Below, piece after piece: positions 34,717-45,394 of a DNA stretch of 64,000 nucleotides. The translations under genes were made by a program, and so were the position numbers. How positions within the stretch are numbered: the stretch's first letter is position 1; every line of letters begins with the position of its first letter. The stretch is taken from assembly GCF_024449025.1 (NCBI RefSeq), contig NZ_JAHLKM010000009.1:20629-84628 (forward strand), given 5' to 3'. Below the pieces are notes generated by a model. That model searched no databases, was not told the DNA's origin, and saw only the letters and a list, made by a program, of their open reading frames with translations. Origin of the DNA: Natronomonas aquatica. GTDB taxonomy: Archaea; Halobacteriota; Halobacteria; Halobacteriales; Haloarculaceae.

Positions 34717-36816
34717 TCACTCCCGCGAGCGGGCGAGCGCCGCCTCGACGCGTTCGGGCGTCAGGGAATCGAGCGGAACGAGCGTCCCGTCCGTCGCCTC
34801 GACGACGTCGGCGAGCAAGCCGCGTTCCTCGCTCGCCTCGACACAGACCACGCCCGCACCGGTCGAAGCGAGGGATTCGGCGGCCTCTCGGGTCTCCGCC
34901 GTCGGGTTCGCCGCCGCGTTGGCCCGGCCGTCGGAGACGACGACGGCGACCGCGGTCTCGGGGGCGGCCCGGTCGATCACCGACGCCGCGGTCCGGAGGC
35001 CGGCCGGCAGCGGCGTCGTATCGCCGGTCGGGAGGTCCTTGAGGTGGCGGGCAGCCAGCGATACCGAGTCGGTCGGCGGGAGGACGACCTCCGCGCCGTC
35101 GCCGGCGAAGGCGACGACGGCGACGCTGTCGCGTTCGGTGTAGGCGCCCTCCAGCAGTTCGAGCGTGACGCCTTTGGCCGCCGCCATCGCGGGACGCATC
35201 GAGGCGCTGGCGTCGACCGCGAAGACGACGAGGGCGTCGCCGGCCCCGGCCCGGACCGACTGCCGGAGGTCGCGTTTCTCGATGCGGTCGCCCCCGCGGG
35301 TCGCGGCGGCCCGAACCGAGGCGGCGGCGTCGATCGGGCCGTCGGGGTCGGCCGTCTCCGTCCGGACGCGAGGCCCCCTGTTTCCGGTCGAGGGCGCCGC
35401 CTGCGCCCGGCCGGATCCGGTTCCGGACTCGGCCTCGGGAGGGTCAATCTCCGGCGCGGCGGCGTCGGCGGGCCCGCGGGGCTGGCCCGGAACGAGGGGC
35501 TTGGCGTCCTCGCTACCGTCCCCTCCGTCGGCGTCGTCCTCGTTTCCGGAGCCGGCCTCGTCCCCGACTCCGGACTCGGACGACGTCTCTGTGGCACCCT
35601 CGGCTCTCGGCGGTTCCATGCTGTTCTCTTCGTCTTCATCGGCGGGATCGCCGCCATCGGTATCGGAGTCAGAGCCGGCGTCGGTATCGCGATCATCGGG
35701 TCCGGACGGATCGGTCTCGGAGCCTGCTTCGCCGGCAGACCCATCAGTATCTCCGTTGTCGGCTTCACCGGCATCTCCGTTCTCTCGCTCCGGGTCGTCG
35801 GCCCCGCTTTCCTCGTCGTCGAACCGATCGTCGATCACGTCCGCGGCGTCGGGGGCGTCCTCGAAGGGGGTCGACCGCATCCGGTGGGCCAGGGCGTACT
35901 CGGCCGCCCGCCGGATGTCGCCGTCGGTGACCGTCGGGCGACCGTCGAGGGCCGCGAGCGCACGGGCCGCCCGGGCGGTCGCGATGTCCGCCCGGTGGCC
36001 GTCGACGCCCGCGTCGAGACAGAGGGCGGCGATCTCGCGTTTCTGTTCGTCGGCCAGCGAAACCGCCTCGAGGAGATCCCGGGCCGAACGCAGACGCTCG
36101 TGGTGGCGGTCGGTGTCGTCCTCGACCGGCGCCGAACCCTCCAGGTCGCTGTCGATGATGGCGATGCGGTCCTCGATGTCGCGTTCGCCCTCGATTTCGA
36201 CCGAGAGCGCGAAGCGATCCCGGAGCTGGGGCCGGAGATCGCCCTCTTCGGGGTTCATCGTCCCGACGAGCGTGAACTCGGCGGGATGGGAGACGCTGAC
36301 GCCGTCGCGCTCGACGCGGTTCTCGCCGGAGGCCGCGGCGTCCAGCAACACGTCCACGAGGTGATCGTCCAGCAGGTTCACCTCGTCGACGTACAACAGC
36401 CCCCGGTTGGCGCGGGCGAGCAGTCCGGGGTCGAAGGAGGCCTCGCCGGCCAGCGCGTCCGAGACCGAGAGCGTCCCGACGACGCGCTCTCTGGTGGCCC
36501 CCAGCGGGAGCGTCACGAGCGGGACGGAACGGGTCTCGACGGGAAACGTCGCCCGCTCGCGACACGACTCGCACTGTCGGGACCGGTCGTCGGGCGGACA
36601 GCTATACGGGCAGTCGGCGATGGCCCGCTGATCGGGCAGGAGATCCGCCAGCCCCCGGACGAGCGTCGATTTGGCCGTCCCCTTCTCGCCGGTGACGAGC
36701 AGGCCATCGAGGCCGTCGTCGACCGCGACGGCGAGAAGCGCCTCCTTCAGCCGTTCCTGGCCGACGACCGCGCCGAACGGCGTGGAAACGCTTTTCACGG
36801 GGGCGGGATCAAACAC
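34717..36816 (-). CDS. ChlI-ChlD fusion chelatase subunit (AAA+ plus VWA)
   Basis: A 699-aa protein in three parts. The first is an AAA+ domain with Walker A GEKGTAKST (43-51), a cysteine loop CPYSCPP...CESC, and Walker B LLYVDEVNLLDD. The second is a long acidic, Asp/Glu/Gly/Ser-rich linker (about residues 345-470). The third is a von Willebrand A domain with the metal site DASAS (from 535). It combines the BchI- and BchD-type subunits that power metal insertion; beside cobN it most likely serves cobaltochelatase. It starts with GTG at 36816, inside the inverted repeat shared with cobN. First gene of a minus-strand operon with cbtB, cbtA and the ferredoxin. Confidence 0.9.
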   Translation of the reverse strand: MFDPAPVKSVSTPFGAVVGQERLKEALLAVAVDDGLDGLLVTGEKGTAKSTLVRGLADLLPDQRAIADCPYSCPPDDRSRQCESCRERATFPVETRSVPLVTLPLGATRERVVGTLSVSDALAGEASFDPGLLARANRGLLYVDEVNLLDDHLVDVLLDAAASGENRVERDGVSVSHPAEFTLVGTMNPEEGDLRPQLRDRFALSVEIEGERDIEDRIAIIDSDLEGSAPVEDDTDRHHERLRSARDLLEAVSLADEQKREIAALCLDAGVDGHRADIATARAARALAALDGRPTVTDGDIRRAAEYALAHRMRSTPFEDAPDAADVIDDRFDDEESGADDPERENGDAGEADNGDTDGSAGEAGSETDPSGPDDRDTDAGSDSDTDGGDPADEDEENSMEPPRAEGATETSSESGVGDEAGSGNEDDADGGDGSEDAKPLVPGQPRGPADAAAPEIDPPEAESGTGSGRAQAAPSTGNRGPRVRTETADPDGPIDAAASVRAAATRGGDRIEKRDLRQSVRAGAGDALVVFAVDASASMRPAMAAAKGVTLELLEGAYTERDSVAVVAFAGDGAEVVLPPTDSVSLAARHLKDLPTGDTTPLPAGLRTAASVIDRAAPETAVAVVVSDGRANAAANPTAETREAAESLASTGAGVVCVEASEERGLLADVVEATDGTLVPLDSLTPERVEAALARSRE

Positions 36817-36835
36817 AGTTGTATTAGCACAACTG
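36816..36835. promoter_or_regulatory. Inverted repeat in the divergent cobN/chelatase promoter
   Basis: CAGTTGT (36816-36822) and ACAACTG (36829-36835) are perfect 7-bp arms around ATTAGC. The gap between the two start codons is only 34 nt. The TATA-like TTAATAAA for the chelatase (36839-36846, minus strand) and GTATTAG for cobN (36821-36827) flank or overlap the repeat. A repressor bound here could control both directions in response to cobalt or B12. The regulator is unknown. Confidence 0.5.
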
Positions 36836-36850
36836 GAGTTTATTAACGTT

Positions 36851-39800
36851 ATGCCACGGATCGGACTCTACACCGCGACCGAGAACGAACTCGGCGCGTT
36901 ACAGCGCGCCGCCGGCGAGGTCGATACCGACCTCGTCGTTCGCTCCGAGAGCGACCTCGACGAACCCGACGACGTCGAGACGTTCTGTGAGGAACTGTCG
37001 GACTGCGACGTCGCCGTCCTGTGGCTCCACGGGGGGAAAGACAGCATGCCCGGCTACGACCGGGTACTCGAGCGCTGTTACGAGGCGGGGGTCCCCGTCG
37101 CGATCAAGGCGACCGGCGACGCCTTCGCGATCGAGGACACGACCGTCCCCGGAAGCGTCAGAGAGACCGTCGGCGAGTATCTCGAGCGGGGCGGCAGTGC
37201 GAACCTGGCGAACGCCGTCCGGTACCTGACCGACCGCTTTACCGCCGAGGAGGTAGCCTACGACGACCCCGTCTCGCTGCCGACCGAGGGCGTCTATCAC
37301 CCGGATCACCCGGGCGTCTCCGTCGAGGAACTCTACGCGACGCTCGATGGCGATCGACCGACGGTCGCCGTCTGGTTCTACGAATCCCACTGGACCCACG
37401 AGAACACCCGCTACGTCGATGCCTTGGTCCGTGCGATCGAACGCGAGGGCGCGAACGCGCTACCGGTGTTCTGTAACCCCGTCACGGACAGCGACGAGCA
37501 GGAGGACGCCGAATGGGTCGTCGACAACTGGCTGACCGACGGGGCCGACGAACCGCTCGTCGATGCGGTCTGTTCGTCCTTCATGTTCTCGCTGTCGATG
37601 GCCGAGCGCGGTCGCGAGGCGAACGACGAAGGGAGCGACGCCGAGGAGGTGTTCCTGAAACGCCTCGGCGTACCCGTCATCCAGACCGTCACGACGATGC
37701 GCTCGCGGTCGCGGTACGAATCCAGCGACACCGGCGTGATGGGGTTCGAACTCGCCCTTTCGGTGGCACTCCCCGAGTTCGACGGCAACGTCATCACGCA
37801 TCCGATCTCGGGCAAAGAGCGGACCGACGACGACGCGGGGATCGGCAGCGCGCCGAAACAGCACTTCCCGATCGAGGACCGGATCGACCACGCCGCCTCG
37901 CTCGCGGTCAACTGGGCCGAACTCCGATACACCCCGAACGACGAGAAGAACGTCGCCGTCGTTTTGCACAACTACCCGCCGAGCGACGACGGGATCGGGA
38001 CCGCCTTCGGGCTGGACTCCCCGGAATCGACGGTCAACCTGCTCTCGGAGCTACGCGCCCGGGATTACGACCTTGGCGATCGGTTCCCCGACTCGGGGGA
38101 GGACCTCGTCGGAACGCTCACTTCGCAGTTGACCCTCGACGACCGGTGGGTCGCCCCCGAGGACGTCCGTGATCTCTCGGTCGACGTGGTCTCCCCGGAG
38201 CAATACGACACGTGGTGGAACGACGCCGACAGCGGGTTCCGCGGAAACGTCACCGAGGAGTGGGGCGATCCGCCGGACCGGCCCTTCGCGATCCCGGGCA
38301 TCGAGTTCGGCAACGTCCTCGTGACGGTCCAGCCGCCACGAGGGTTCGGGATGGATCCCGAAAAGGTGTATCACGACTCGGATCTCCAGCCGCCGCACGA
38401 TTATTACGCTTTCTACGCGTGGCTCCGCAACGAGTTCGCCGCCGACGCCGTCGTCCACCTCGGCACGCACGGCTCCCTGGAGTGGCTGCCGGGGAAGACG
38501 GTCGGGCTGGACGGCAAGAGCGCCCCCGACGCGCTCGTTTCCGACCTGCCGAACGTCTATCCGTACATCGTCAACAACCCCGGCGAGGGCACCCAGGCGA
38601 AACGGCGCTCGTACGCCGCCGTCGTCGACTACCTGACGCCGCCGATGGCGAACGCCGGCACCTACGACGAGCTGGCCGAACTGGAGGAACTCGCCGACCA
38701 GTACCGCGAGGCCGGCAGCGAGGCCGGCGAGACGGTCGAGCGACTCGTCCGCGAGAAGATCGACGAGCTGGATCTCGCCGTCGAGTTGGGTATCGACGGG
38801 GAGATCGACGAGGCCGTCGACGTCCGCGGCCCCGAGGAGGCCGGGACGACGCTCGCCGAGGGGACAGTCGAAGGTGAGGACGTAGACATCGACGAACTGA
38901 TCGAGCGCGTCCACGCCTACCTGACGGACGTCAAGACGACCCAGATCCGGATGGGGCTGCACACGATGGGCGAACCGCCCGAAGACGACCGACTGATCGA
39001 GTATCTCGTCGCGCTGACGCGGCTGGAGAACCCGGGCGCGCCGTCGCTCCGGGAGTCGGTCGCGGGCGTGTTGGGCGTCGACTACGACCGGATGCTCGAT
39101 TCCCCCGGCGAGTACGACGAGACCCTGGGGATGACCTACGCCGAGGCGGCCGACGAGGTGCACGAACTGAGCGTCGAGCTAGTCGGGACGCTCGCCGCCC
39201 ACGACTTCGACGTGCCCGAAGCCGAACCCGACGCCGGCCCCGACGACGAGACGACGATGAACCTCATGGTCGTCGACGTCGACGCGCTCGGGGACGCCCG
39301 CGTGAAGGGCGGCGCACACGACGAGTTGCGCGAGGCGCTCGCGTACATCTGCGAGGAGGCCGCCCCTCGCGTCGCCGGCGCCGAGGCGGAGATCCCACAG
39401 ACGGCGGACGCCCTGAACGGCGAGTACGTCCCCCCCGGCGGATCGGGCGCGCCGACCAGAGGGGGCGTCGACCTCTTGCCGACGGGCCGGAACTTCTACA
39501 CGCTCGATCCCCGGAAAGTGCCCGCGAAATCGGCCTGGGAGGTCGGCAAAGAAGTCGCGGAAGGGACGCTGACTCGACATCACGACGAACACGACGCTTA
39601 CCCCGAGGAGATCGGCGTCGTCGCCTGGGGGACGCCGACGGTTCGGACCCGCGGGGAGACGATCGCCCAGGTGCTCGCGGCGATGGGTGTCCGGCCGGTC
39701 TGGACCGATGCCGGCCGGATCGACGACGTCGAGCCGATCGACCTCGACGAGCTGGGCCGGCCGCGCGTCGACGCGACGACCCGCGTCTCCGGGCTCTTCC

Positions 39801-40726
39801 GGGACGCGTTCCCGCAGGCGGCGGGCGTCATCCACGACGCCGTCGAGGCCGTCGTCGACCTCGAGGAACCCCACGAGATGAACTACGTGAAGAAACACGT
39901 CGAAGAGGAGGCCGAGGAACTGGAAGCCGGAGGGATGGACAGAGAGGACGCCCGCGACGCCGCCATGCCGCGGGTCTTTACGACCCGACCCGGCGGCTAC
40001 GGAGCCGGCACGAACAAGGCCGTCGACGAGGGCAACTGGGACGACCGCTCCGATCTCGCCGAGGTGTACGTCCAGTGGGGGGGCTACGCCCTCGGCTCGC
40101 GGGGGCGGGTCTCGGAGGACCACGACGCCTTCCGGCGGCGTCTCGGCAGCGTCGAGGCGACCGTCAAAATCGAGGACACGATGGAACAGGACGAGTTCGA
40201 CTCCTCCGATTGGTACGCCTTCCACGGCGGCTTCATCACCGCCGTCGCCGAAGTCTCGGGCGAAGAGCCCGCCTCATACGTCGGCGACTCCTCGGATCCG
40301 GACAACGTTTCGGTGTACACCAACGAGGAGAAGGTTCGCAAGGCGATGCGCTCCCGCGTGCTCAACCCCGCGTGGCTGGAGTCGATGGAGGAACACGGGT
40401 ACAAAGGCGCGGGCGATCTCTCGAAGACCGTCGACGTGACGCTGGGGTGGGACGCGACGACCGGCGTCGTCAGCGACACGCTGTGGGGCGAGGTGGCCGA
40501 CCGGTACGCCTTCGACGAGGAGCGCCAGGAGTGGATGCGGGAGGTGAACCCCTGGGCGCTGGAGTCGATCACTGACACACTCTTGGAGGCGATCGATCGT
40601 GGGCTGTGGGACGCCGACAGCGAGACCGAAGAGCGGCTGACCGATCTCAACCTGCAGGTCGACGGTGACCTCGAGGAGCGTTCGTCCCGTCCCGACGCGA
40701 TCGGGGAGGTGACGGGCGATGACTGA
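36851..40726 (+). CDS. cobN: Cobaltochelatase large subunit CobN
   Basis: A 1291-aa enzyme that inserts cobalt into the corrin ring, homologous to BchH/ChlH. Recognisable blocks include VLWLHGGKDSMPGYD near the start and, in the middle, VHLGTHGSLEWLPGKTVGL, the highly conserved His-rich site. Near the C-terminus are LLPTGRNFYTLDPRKVP and VTLGWDATTGVV. The ATG at 36851 is chosen because the longer open frame is antisense to the chelatase gene. It heads the plus-strand operon with cbiC and cbiE, overlapping cbiC by 8 nt. Confidence 0.95.
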   Translation: MPRIGLYTATENELGALQRAAGEVDTDLVVRSESDLDEPDDVETFCEELSDCDVAVLWLHGGKDSMPGYDRVLERCYEAGVPVAIKATGDAFAIEDTTVPGSVRETVGEYLERGGSANLANAVRYLTDRFTAEEVAYDDPVSLPTEGVYHPDHPGVSVEELYATLDGDRPTVAVWFYESHWTHENTRYVDALVRAIEREGANALPVFCNPVTDSDEQEDAEWVVDNWLTDGADEPLVDAVCSSFMFSLSMAERGREANDEGSDAEEVFLKRLGVPVIQTVTTMRSRSRYESSDTGVMGFELALSVALPEFDGNVITHPISGKERTDDDAGIGSAPKQHFPIEDRIDHAASLAVNWAELRYTPNDEKNVAVVLHNYPPSDDGIGTAFGLDSPESTVNLLSELRARDYDLGDRFPDSGEDLVGTLTSQLTLDDRWVAPEDVRDLSVDVVSPEQYDTWWNDADSGFRGNVTEEWGDPPDRPFAIPGIEFGNVLVTVQPPRGFGMDPEKVYHDSDLQPPHDYYAFYAWLRNEFAADAVVHLGTHGSLEWLPGKTVGLDGKSAPDALVSDLPNVYPYIVNNPGEGTQAKRRSYAAVVDYLTPPMANAGTYDELAELEELADQYREAGSEAGETVERLVREKIDELDLAVELGIDGEIDEAVDVRGPEEAGTTLAEGTVEGEDVDIDELIERVHAYLTDVKTTQIRMGLHTMGEPPEDDRLIEYLVALTRLENPGAPSLRESVAGVLGVDYDRMLDSPGEYDETLGMTYAEAADEVHELSVELVGTLAAHDFDVPEAEPDAGPDDETTMNLMVVDVDALGDARVKGGAHDELREALAYICEEAAPRVAGAEAEIPQTADALNGEYVPPGGSGAPTRGGVDLLPTGRNFYTLDPRKVPAKSAWEVGKEVAEGTLTRHHDEHDAYPEEIGVVAWGTPTVRTRGETIAQVLAAMGVRPVWTDAGRIDDVEPIDLDELGRPRVDATTRVSGLFRDAFPQAAGVIHDAVEAVVDLEEPHEMNYVKKHVEEEAEELEAGGMDREDARDAAMPRVFTTRPGGYGAGTNKAVDEGNWDDRSDLAEVYVQWGGYALGSRGRVSEDHDAFRRRLGSVEATVKIEDTMEQDEFDSSDWYAFHGGFITAVAEVSGEEPASYVGDSSDPDNVSVYTNEEKVRKAMRSRVLNPAWLESMEEHGYKGAGDLSKTVDVTLGWDATTGVVSDTLWGEVADRYAFDEERQEWMREVNPWALESITDTLLEAIDRGLWDADSETEERLTDLNLQVDGDLEERSSRPDAIGEVTGDD

Positions 40727-41411
40727 CGAGGACTTCGAAGCGTACGCCGATCTCGGCGCGACGACCGCCGACGCGATGGAGATCGCCGAGACGAGCATGG
40801 ACAGGGTCCACGAACTGGTCCCACAGGAGACGCTCGCCGACCGGATCAAAGCGAAGTCGGTCCACGCCACGGGCGACGAGGAGTTCCAGTATCTGATGCG
40901 GTTTACCGGGAGCGACGAATCGAAGCCCGTGCGGGCGGGCGCCGAAGCCGTCCTCGGGGAGCGGCCGATCGTCACCGACATCACGATGGTCAAAGCCGGG
41001 ATCACGGGACGGGGCCACGACTGTCCGGTCCGGAAGGCGATCGGCAACGGCGCCGAGTTGGCCGAGGAGACGGGGATGACCCGGACGGCGGCGTCGGTGC
41101 TGGAGCTGGACAGGGAAGGCGTCTACGACGGGGCGATCGCGACGATCGGGAACGCCCCGACGGCCGCCCTGGCGCTGGCCGATTGCATTGAGCAGGGCAC
41201 CCGGCCGGCCGTCGTCGTCGCCACCCCCGTCGGGTTTGTCAAGGCCGCCGAGAGCCGAACGCGGATCCGGGAGGTCTGTGCCGAGTTCGGCGTGCCGGCG
41301 ATCACGAACGTCGGCAGACGCGGCGGTAGCGGGCTGGCGGCCGGGCTGACGAACGAACTGATACACGTCGCCAGCGACGTTCGTAACGGTGAACTGGAGT
41401 TGACGGAATGA
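40719..41411 (+). CDS. cbiC: Precorrin-8X methylmutase CbiC/CobH
   Basis: A 230-aa enzyme that moves a methyl group from C-11 to C-12 to give (cobalt-)precorrin-8-derived hydrogenobyrinate or cobyrinate. Family blocks seen are VHATGDEEFQYLMRF, then the VRAGAEAVLGERPIVTDI region leading to MVKAGI, and VGFVKAAESRTRI. It overlaps cobN (8 nt) and cbiE (4 nt), so the three are translated from one message. Confidence 0.92.
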   Translation: MTDEDFEAYADLGATTADAMEIAETSMDRVHELVPQETLADRIKAKSVHATGDEEFQYLMRFTGSDESKPVRAGAEAVLGERPIVTDITMVKAGITGRGHDCPVRKAIGNGAELAEETGMTRTAASVLELDREGVYDGAIATIGNAPTAALALADCIEQGTRPAVVVATPVGFVKAAESRTRIREVCAEFGVPAITNVGRRGGSGLAAGLTNELIHVASDVRNGELELTE

Positions 41412-42157
41412 CAGAGAGCGTCGATTTTCCGGACGACCCCGGCGCGTTCGCGTCCGAGGCGCCCGAAGAAACGGACCGGGCGGAGGCGTCCGAGCCGGTC
41501 TACGCCGTCGGGATCGGTCCCGGCAACCCCGAATATCTCACTCGGCGGGGCGCGCGGGCGATCCGCGAGGCCGACGTCGTCGTCGGGTTCGAGACCGTCG
41601 TCGGGTTCGTCGAGGACGAGATCACCGGTGAGGCGCTGACCTGTGGGTACGAGGACGAACCTGAGGTGCTGGCCGCGTTCGCCGATCGGATCGAGGGCGA
41701 CGCGAGCGGGACGGCCGTCCTGATGGGCGATCCGAACCACTCCGGGTATCAGTTCGTCGGCAAGGTCGAATCCGCGATCGGCCGGCCGGTCTCGGTGATC
41801 CCCGGGATCTCCTCGCTGCAGATCGCCGCCTCCCGGGCCCGGACGCCGATGGAGGACAGTACGTTCGTCACGCTCCACAAGAGCGGCCCGATCGAGGCCG
41901 ACCTCGAACGGCTACAGCGCGACGTCGGCGAGCGGCACCTGCTCGTGCTCCCGCGACCCTTCGATTGGATGCCCGAGCGGATCGCCCACCGGCTGCTCGA
42001 GGCCGGCGCGCCGGACTGTCGGGCGGTAGTCTTCGAGCGGCTGACCCACAACGACGAGACGGTCACGCGGACGACGCTTTCCGGGCTGGCCGCCGATATC
42101 GACGACAGGGAGGAAACGGCGTTTTCGGATCTGTCGGTGCTCGCCGTCCGACGGTAG
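41408..42157 (+). CDS. cbiE: Cobalt-precorrin-7 C5-methyltransferase CbiE-like
   Basis: A 249-aa SAM-dependent tetrapyrrole methylase. After an acidic N-terminal tail (about 28 residues) it has VYAVGIGPGNPEYLTRRG, then VSVIPGISSLQIAASR, TFVTLHK and a late FSDLSVLAV. PGISS-Q and the H after VTL favour CbiE over other methylases in the family. The CbiT half (decarboxylase/C15) is not fused and not present here. Last gene of the cobN-cbiC-cbiE operon. Confidence 0.87.
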   Translation: MTESVDFPDDPGAFASEAPEETDRAEASEPVYAVGIGPGNPEYLTRRGARAIREADVVVGFETVVGFVEDEITGEALTCGYEDEPEVLAAFADRIEGDASGTAVLMGDPNHSGYQFVGKVESAIGRPVSVIPGISSLQIAASRARTPMEDSTFVTLHKSGPIEADLERLQRDVGERHLLVLPRPFDWMPERIAHRLLEAGAPDCRAVVFERLTHNDETVTRTTLSGLAADIDDREETAFSDLSVLAVRR

Positions 42158-42236
42158 CGGTACAGGGGCGGGGCGACGCTTTCGGCGGTCGGGACGTGGC
42201 ATCACCGTTATGTGACCGTCCCATCTACCCTCGAGT

Positions 42237-42407
42237 ATGTCGGAGAACGCCTCACCCTCGGGCCCGTCGATCGGCAACCGGATACTGGATACGGTCATCG
42301 GGCTCGGGGCGATGCTGCTTTTGCTCCCGCTCGTGCCGTTTCTCCTGCTTTTGTGGCTGTGGGATCGGTTCAAAGGCGAAAGCGAAACGCCGGAACCGGC
42401 GTACTGA
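42237..42407 (+). CDS. 56-aa single-helix membrane protein
   Basis: Starts MSENASPSGPSIGNRILDT and ends KGESETPEPAY, with one hydrophobic helix in between (about residues 20-42, Leu-rich with two Pro). A TATA-like GTTATG (42207-42212) sits about 27 nt upstream. Codon use matches its neighbours. Unnamed; probably a haloarchaeal small membrane protein. It is convergent with dnaK, whose stop lies 7 nt beyond its own. Confidence 0.6.
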   Translation: MSENASPSGPSIGNRILDTVIGLGAMLLLLPLVPFLLLLWLWDRFKGESETPEPAY

Positions 42408-42413
42408 CCGGGG

Positions 42414-44381
<1,968 letters not shown>

Positions 44382-44514
44382 GTTGTCCGTACGTACCGGA
44401 TTGAATCGGTTAAAAGTTGCTAGACGCGGCGAGAAGCGCTCTCAAAGATGCGGCTTCTGTCCTGCGGTTTTGTCCTCCGGCCGTTCCCCAGACCGGGGGA
44501 TATAAACAGAACCG

Positions 44515-45267
44515 CTATTCGTCTGGACTGTCGGCGTCGGTATCGTCATCGCCGTCGTCGGGTCCGTCGGCGTCGGATGCGGCTTCTGTCCGGCCCGCGT
44601 CCCCGGGCCCCTCCGAGACGGTTACCTGCGCCGGGCGAAGCACCTTGTCGGCCATCTCGTAGCCGGGGCGATGGACGTCGGCGACGGTCCCCTCGGGCTG
44701 GTCGCTCTCGACGCGCAAGAGCACCTCGTGACGCGTCGGATCGGTCGCCGTTCCGGGATCGGGCTCTACGGGTTCGACGCCCTCCCCCTCGAGCACTTCC
44801 TCGAGCCCCCGGAACGTCGCCTCGACGCCCTCGCGGATGTCGGCGCTTTCGTCCTGTTCGAGCGCGCGCTTGAGGTTGTCCCGGACCTCGATCAGCTCCT
44901 CGACGAGCGCCTCCGTCGCGCGGGCACGCTCCTTTTTGCGCTGTTTCTCCTGTCGCTTCTTGTAGTTTTGAAACTCCGCCTGCTTGCGTTTGAGCCGCTC
45001 TTCGAGGTCATCTCGGTCGGTCTTTAGCTCGGCGACCTCCTCGCGGAGCGTTACGATCTCCTCGGCGACCGTCCCCGCGGGTTCGTCCTCGATCCGTTCG
45101 GCGATCTTCTCGAGCGGCGGTCCGCCGTCTTCGCCCTCGGAGCCGGGCTGGGGCTCGGCCTCGGACTCGGACTCGGACTCGGGTTCGGTCTCCGCCCCGT
45201 TCGTTCCGGCCGGCGGCTCCTCGCCGGCGGGGGTCGATCCGACGGCGTCTCCGTCCTGGTCGCTCAT
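44515..45267 (-). CDS. grpE: Nucleotide exchange factor GrpE
   Basis: A 250-aa protein: an acidic disordered N-terminus (about 60 residues), then a long coiled coil (EEVAELKTDRDDLEERLKRKQAEFQNYKKRQEK, conserved across GrpE), and the C-terminal beta domain with VADVHRPGYEMADKVLRPAQV. GrpE releases ADP from DnaK. Upstream of and on the same strand as dnaK with 133 nt between. The C-terminus carries an unusual acidic Asp/Ala tail. Confidence 0.95.
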   Translation of the reverse strand: MSDQDGDAVGSTPAGEEPPAGTNGAETEPESESESEAEPQPGSEGEDGGPPLEKIAERIEDEPAGTVAEEIVTLREEVAELKTDRDDLEERLKRKQAEFQNYKKRQEKQRKKERARATEALVEELIEVRDNLKRALEQDESADIREGVEATFRGLEEVLEGEGVEPVEPDPGTATDPTRHEVLLRVESDQPEGTVADVHRPGYEMADKVLRPAQVTVSEGPGDAGRTEAASDADGPDDGDDDTDADSPDE

Positions 45268-45363
45268 ACACGAAGGGAACCGGCCGGCGACAATAAGGAT
45301 TGAGAAACCGAGCCGTCGTGGGGGCTCCGCGAAGGGAGCGCCGAGGGACTGGACGGCCCGCCG

Positions 45364-45370
45364 GAATTAA
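45364..45370 (+). promoter_or_regulatory. TATA box of the XPB-like helicase gene
   Basis: AATTAAG lies 25-31 nt before a GTG at 45395 and supports that non-ATG start. Confidence 0.5.
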
Positions 45371-45394
45371 GCCCTCCGGTCGCCGAGAACTGCT

